Assembly (NCBI GenBank): GCA_013138705.1
Contig: WTCF01000161.1
Span: 1-29,761, forward strand
Length of the DNA: 29,761 nt
Source: Deltaproteobacteria bacterium
GTDB taxonomy: Bacteria; Desulfobacterota; Dissulfuribacteria; Dissulfuribacterales; UBA3076
Reading direction: 5' to 3'
The notes under the pieces were generated by a model, which worked only from the letters and a program-made list of their open reading frames with translations, did not search any database and was not told the origin of the DNA. Below are positions 26,849-29,761 of this stretch, one piece after another. Each line of letters begins with the position of its first letter. Position 1 is the stretch's first letter. The position numbers and the translations under genes were made by a program.

Positions 26849-26877
26849 TAAATAAGAACATACTGTCACATTGTCAA
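26849..26877 (-). promoter_or_regulatory. Candidate sigma70 promoter of the TetR operon
   Basis: On the minus strand a perfect TTGACA (26877-26872) is followed after 17 bases by TATTTA (26854-26849), a poor but AT-rich -10. An imperfect dyad, CTTTATTCATAAATAAG, overlaps the -10 at 26840-26856 and could be an autoregulatory operator. The distance to the ATG at 26779 is about 65 bases. Confidence 0.45.
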
Positions 26878-26918
26878 GAGGGGATCCTTGGATTAATTGT
26901 CAATTTTTTTGAGGGAAT

Positions 26919-28091
26919 TCAGTGTGCTGACTTGCGCCCGTGAACCAGCGAATACAAAAGAGGCACCAGAATTAATGTCACAAGCCCACTGACCAGCAGC
27001 CCTCCGATGACGGTTATGCCCAATGCATTCCATACTTCCGAGCCTTCCCCTCTGGAAAGGGCTAATGGGGCCATGCCAAAAATTGTCGTCAAGCTTGTCA
27101 TCATCACGGGCCGTAATCGTGTCTTGCCTGCCGTTACAATCGATTCTGCAAATTCCATCCCCCGGCCGCGCAACTGTTTGGTGTAGTCCACCAGTACGAT
27201 GGCGTTTTTAACCACGATTCCCATGAGCATTATTACACCTATAAAACTCATGAGGTTAAGGGGGGTCGCGGTTACTAAAAACGCCCATATTACGCCGACA
27301 AAGGCAAAGGGTACCGAGAACATGATAATGAACGGATCTACGAAATCCTCGAATTCCCCGGCCATCACCATATAGACAAGGATCACTCCCAGGATCAAAA
27401 GAAGGGTTAGATCACGAAACGCCTTTCGCTGTTCTTCTACTTCGCCGCCCCATTCGATGGAGACTCCGGGGGGCCAGTTTATGGATTTCATCTCCCGGCG
27501 GACATCCTTGACCACGTCCCCAAGCGGCCGGCCCTGGACTCCGGCCTGTACTCTGTTCACACGCACGCGGTTTTTACGTTCTATCTCAACAGGGCCGTGG
27601 GTTTCGACGACAGACGCAACATTTCTCAATTTAACGATTTTGCCGGTCATTGTGGTTAAAGTGGTTTCTCCGATTTCACGGATACTGCGCCTCTGTTCTT
27701 CTTTTAATCTGAGTTTGATATCAAAATCGTCCCCGGCTTCCCTGAATTTTGTGTCATCAAAACCATAATAGTTGGTTCTTAAGGCATCGGCCACCATGGC
27801 CACGTTTAACCCCAAAGATGCGGCCTTGTCCCGATCCAGGATTATTTTTATCTCGGGGCGTGGTTTTTTTCTGGAGATCCGGACATCTATTGCGCCGGGG
27901 GTCTGTTCCACAATGTTGCGGATTTTATTAGCAGCCTGATTGGTTAAATCAAGATCATGTCCCAGGACTTCGATGCTGATGGCGCTTCCGCCTCCAAAAA
28001 AAACTTTTTGAATGGCGCTCATGGCCCTTACTGAAGATTTCTCAACTTCCGGCATGGATCTGACCTGAGGCCGGACTTCGGTGGGACAAGC
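26919..28091 (-). pseudogene. C-terminal third of an RND (HAE1-type) efflux transporter, 5' truncated
   Basis: The open frame (378 residues from the ATG at 28055; the frame is open from 28091) begins in the second porter domain (MPEVEKSSV, then GGGSAISIEVLGHDLD) and continues through the last five membrane helices, including GEFEDFVDPFIIMFSVPFA, IVVKNAIVLVDY, TRLRPVMMTSLTTIFGM and NALGITVIGGLLVSGLVTL. Full RND pumps are about 1,030 residues, so roughly the first 650, including TM1-TM7, are missing. The frame is closed by an upstream TAA 12 codons before the ATG. The homologous part starts within about 20 bases of the glucan phosphorylase stop. It is probably non-functional. No membrane fusion protein gene is seen. 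Confidence 0.85.
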
Positions 28092-28105
28092 TTATTTTGA
28101 TACCA

Positions 28106-29761
28106 TTATCGCTGCCACAATATTAACTGCGCTTCTATGGGGACATGCACATCCTGATGATAAGGCATGATGCGAGGCGTAAAATCTTCGGCAGGACGCG
28201 TTGCCGCGATTTGTGCATGGTAGAAATAGCCATTGACGGCGCCGGGGATCGCGTCACCTCGTTTCATCGGTTCACAGACAGGTTCCTCCCCATCTTGAGG
28301 CTCCGCATAGAGTTCAATCTGAACCATATCCGGTTCCAATTCTCCAAGACACACCTGAACCGAAAAAGACCACTTATTTTCCTTCTGGAGGACCTCGATA
28401 TTTCCAAAATGGACCTCATGCCAGTATTTTTTCAATTCTGTCGCCCAGGAATGGAGTTCCTTTGCAAGCTTACCGTTCTGCGCACTTCGGTGCTGAAATG
28501 TGTAGGCGGCCGGCAGGTAAATTTTCTCAACATACTCACGCACCATGCGGTTGCTGCTGAACTCCGGCGCAAGTTGGGCCATGCTGGCCCGCATGCGTGC
28601 CACCCAGGATCGCGGGATTCCTTCCGAATCGCGCGCATAGAACTCGGGGACGATCTCGTTTTCTAACAGATAGTAGAGTTGTTCGGCCTCCGCGCTATCC
28701 CAGCCAGGTTCGGAATGTTCTTTACCGTCACCGAGTGCCCAGCCTATTTCCGGGCTGTAAGCCTCCGCCCACCAGCCGTCCAGCTCCGACAGGTTCAAGC
28801 CCCCATTGACCAGTACTTTCATGCCGCTGGTGCCGCAGGCCTCCCACGGCCGGCGCGGCGTGTTGATCCATACATCTACGCCCTGTACCAGCTCCTGGGC
28901 AAGTGTGATGTCATAGTCTTCGAGAAAAACCACATGGTTGCGCACTTTCGGATGCTGCTCAAATTCCACCCAGGCCTGCACCAGGCGTTTGCCTACCTCA
29001 TCTTCCGGATGGGCTTTGCCTGCCACTATGAGCTGAACAGGCCGCTCCGGATTCGTGAAGATTCGGGCCAGCCGTTCAGGATCTTCCAGCAACAGATTTG
29101 GACGCTTGTACTCGGCAAAGCGGCGCGCAAAACCCAGTGTAAGAACATTCGGATCAAGGATCGTATATGCCTGCGCGATAACTTCAGATTCTGCACCTCG
29201 TTGTCCCAACTGCCTGGCCAGCCGCTCGCGCGCGTAGTTTACCAGGTCTCGGCGCTCCTCGGCACAAAATCCCCATAGCTGTTCATCGGGAATGCGACGG
29301 ATCGAATCTGCCAGAGCCTCCACGTTGTCCAGCCAGCGCCCCTTGCCGCACGCCTGCGTCCAGAGGTCATCTGACCATGGGGAATCCCAGGATGGGACGT
29401 GTACGCCGTTGGTGACGTGGCTGATCGGCACCTCCCGTTCAGGCCAGCCGGGATAAAGGTCCTGAAATATTCGCCGGCTTACTGTTCCATGCAGTCGGCT
29501 TACTGCATTAACCGTAGAACAGCCGCGCATGGCTAAATAAGCCATATTGAAGGGCTCCCTCGAGTTATGCGGGTCTTTGCGGCCCAGGGCCAGCAGTTCG
29601 TTTGATGAAATGCCAAGCTTTGCCAGATAATCCCTGAAATATGGAAAATATTTTTCGATCAGTAGCGGGCTATAGGTATCAAAGCCGGTGGTAACCGGAG
29701 TGTGGGTAGTAAACACGTTTCCAGCCCGGGTGGCCCACAAGGCCTCCCAGAAGGACAGGCC
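28106..29761 (-). CDS. Alpha-glucan (glycogen/maltodextrin) phosphorylase, 5' end beyond window
   Basis: The enzyme releases glucose 1-phosphate from alpha-1,4-glucans. The visible 551 residues (in frame to the last base, beginning GLSFWEALWATR) include VFTTHTPVTTGFDTY, the ISHVTNGVH motif, FARRFAEYKRP and EACGTSGMKVLVNGG, the segment with the PLP-bearing lysine. The C-terminus extends past the usual short bacterial form with a beta-rich tail (PDMVQIELYAEP...DVHVPIEAQLILWQR), as in the AgpA-like branch of family GT35. The beginning lies beyond the right edge. There are only 14 bases between its stop and the open RND frame. Confidence 0.93.
   Translation of the reverse strand, partial: GLSFWEALWATRAGNVFTTHTPVTTGFDTYSPLLIEKYFPYFRDYLAKLGISSNELLALGRKDPHNSREPFNMAYLAMRGCSTVNAVSRLHGTVSRRIFQDLYPGWPEREVPISHVTNGVHVPSWDSPWSDDLWTQACGKGRWLDNVEALADSIRRIPDEQLWGFCAEERRDLVNYARERLARQLGQRGAESEVIAQAYTILDPNVLTLGFARRFAEYKRPNLLLEDPERLARIFTNPERPVQLIVAGKAHPEDEVGKRLVQAWVEFEQHPKVRNHVVFLEDYDITLAQELVQGVDVWINTPRRPWEACGTSGMKVLVNGGLNLSELDGWWAEAYSPEIGWALGDGKEHSEPGWDSAEAEQLYYLLENEIVPEFYARDSEGIPRSWVARMRASMAQLAPEFSSNRMVREYVEKIYLPAAYTFQHRSAQNGKLAKELHSWATELKKYWHEVHFGNIEVLQKENKWSFSVQVCLGELEPDMVQIELYAEPQDGEEPVCEPMKRGDAIPGAVNGYFYHAQIAATRPAEDFTPRIMPYHQDVHVPIEAQLILWQR

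Overview
This window reads as part of a chromosome of an anaerobic, diazotrophic bacterium, most likely a sulfate-reducer-type member of Desulfobacterota (the former Deltaproteobacteria). That assignment is inferred from three things: the gene order nifH-nifI1-nifI2-nifD-nifK-ferredoxin-nifE-nifN-nifB, a NifD with the long internal insertion and a NifK with the short N-terminus of anaerobe-type Mo-nitrogenases, and a NifA-like sigma54 activator next door. No rRNA or tRNA gene is visible to confirm it. Every gene I can support lies on the minus strand, so transcription runs from right to left.

Region 1 (1-8700) is a compact nitrogen fixation operon. nifH comes first, followed by the two PII-like post-translational regulators NifI1 and NifI2, the dinitrogenase genes nifD and nifK, a thioredoxin-like [2Fe-2S] ferredoxin, the cofactor scaffold genes nifE and nifN, and nifB, which is cut by the left window edge. 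Upstream of nifH are a perfect TGT-N10-ACA NifA-type site, a candidate -24/-12 promoter, and a leader hairpin directly before the ribosome binding site. Region 2 (8700-13300) holds debris of a REP-associated transposase and its REP hairpin, a small unknown protein, a NifA-like regulator with GAF, AAA+ and Fis-type HTH domains, a class I glutamine amidotransferase-like protein without the usual His/Glu pair, a YajD-like HNH nuclease and a glnB-type PII gene. These are interleaved with AT-rich repeats.

Region 3 (13300-22770) is a run of accessory housekeeping genes: a GC-rich P-type cation ATPase that looks acquired, an S9 prolyl-oligopeptidase-like lipoprotein, a UbiB/ABC1 kinase-like protein overlapping a patatin-like phospholipase, a D-2-hydroxyacid dehydrogenase and a DUF1614 membrane protein. 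Region 4 (23075-26880) looks like one operon: a TetR regulator, two long helical coiled-coil proteins (one apparently cytoplasmic and LEA-like, one exported and built of three internal repeats) and a PlsC-type acyltransferase. Region 5 (26900-end) carries the C-terminal third of an RND efflux pump, truncated and lying directly against the 3' end of an alpha-glucan phosphorylase gene.

The noncoding DNA is unusually informative. Two inverted copies of a 215-bp element with inverted ends flank the 12.2-22.8 kb segment. One copy contains a small insertion that folds into a perfect three-way junction, and the other preserves the empty site. A separate 125-bp palindrome-ended element sits at the nifN/nifB junction. 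The best candidates for something undescribed are the helical-protein/TetR/acyltransferase operon, the amidotransferase-like partner of NifA with an altered active site, and the nested mobile repeats.
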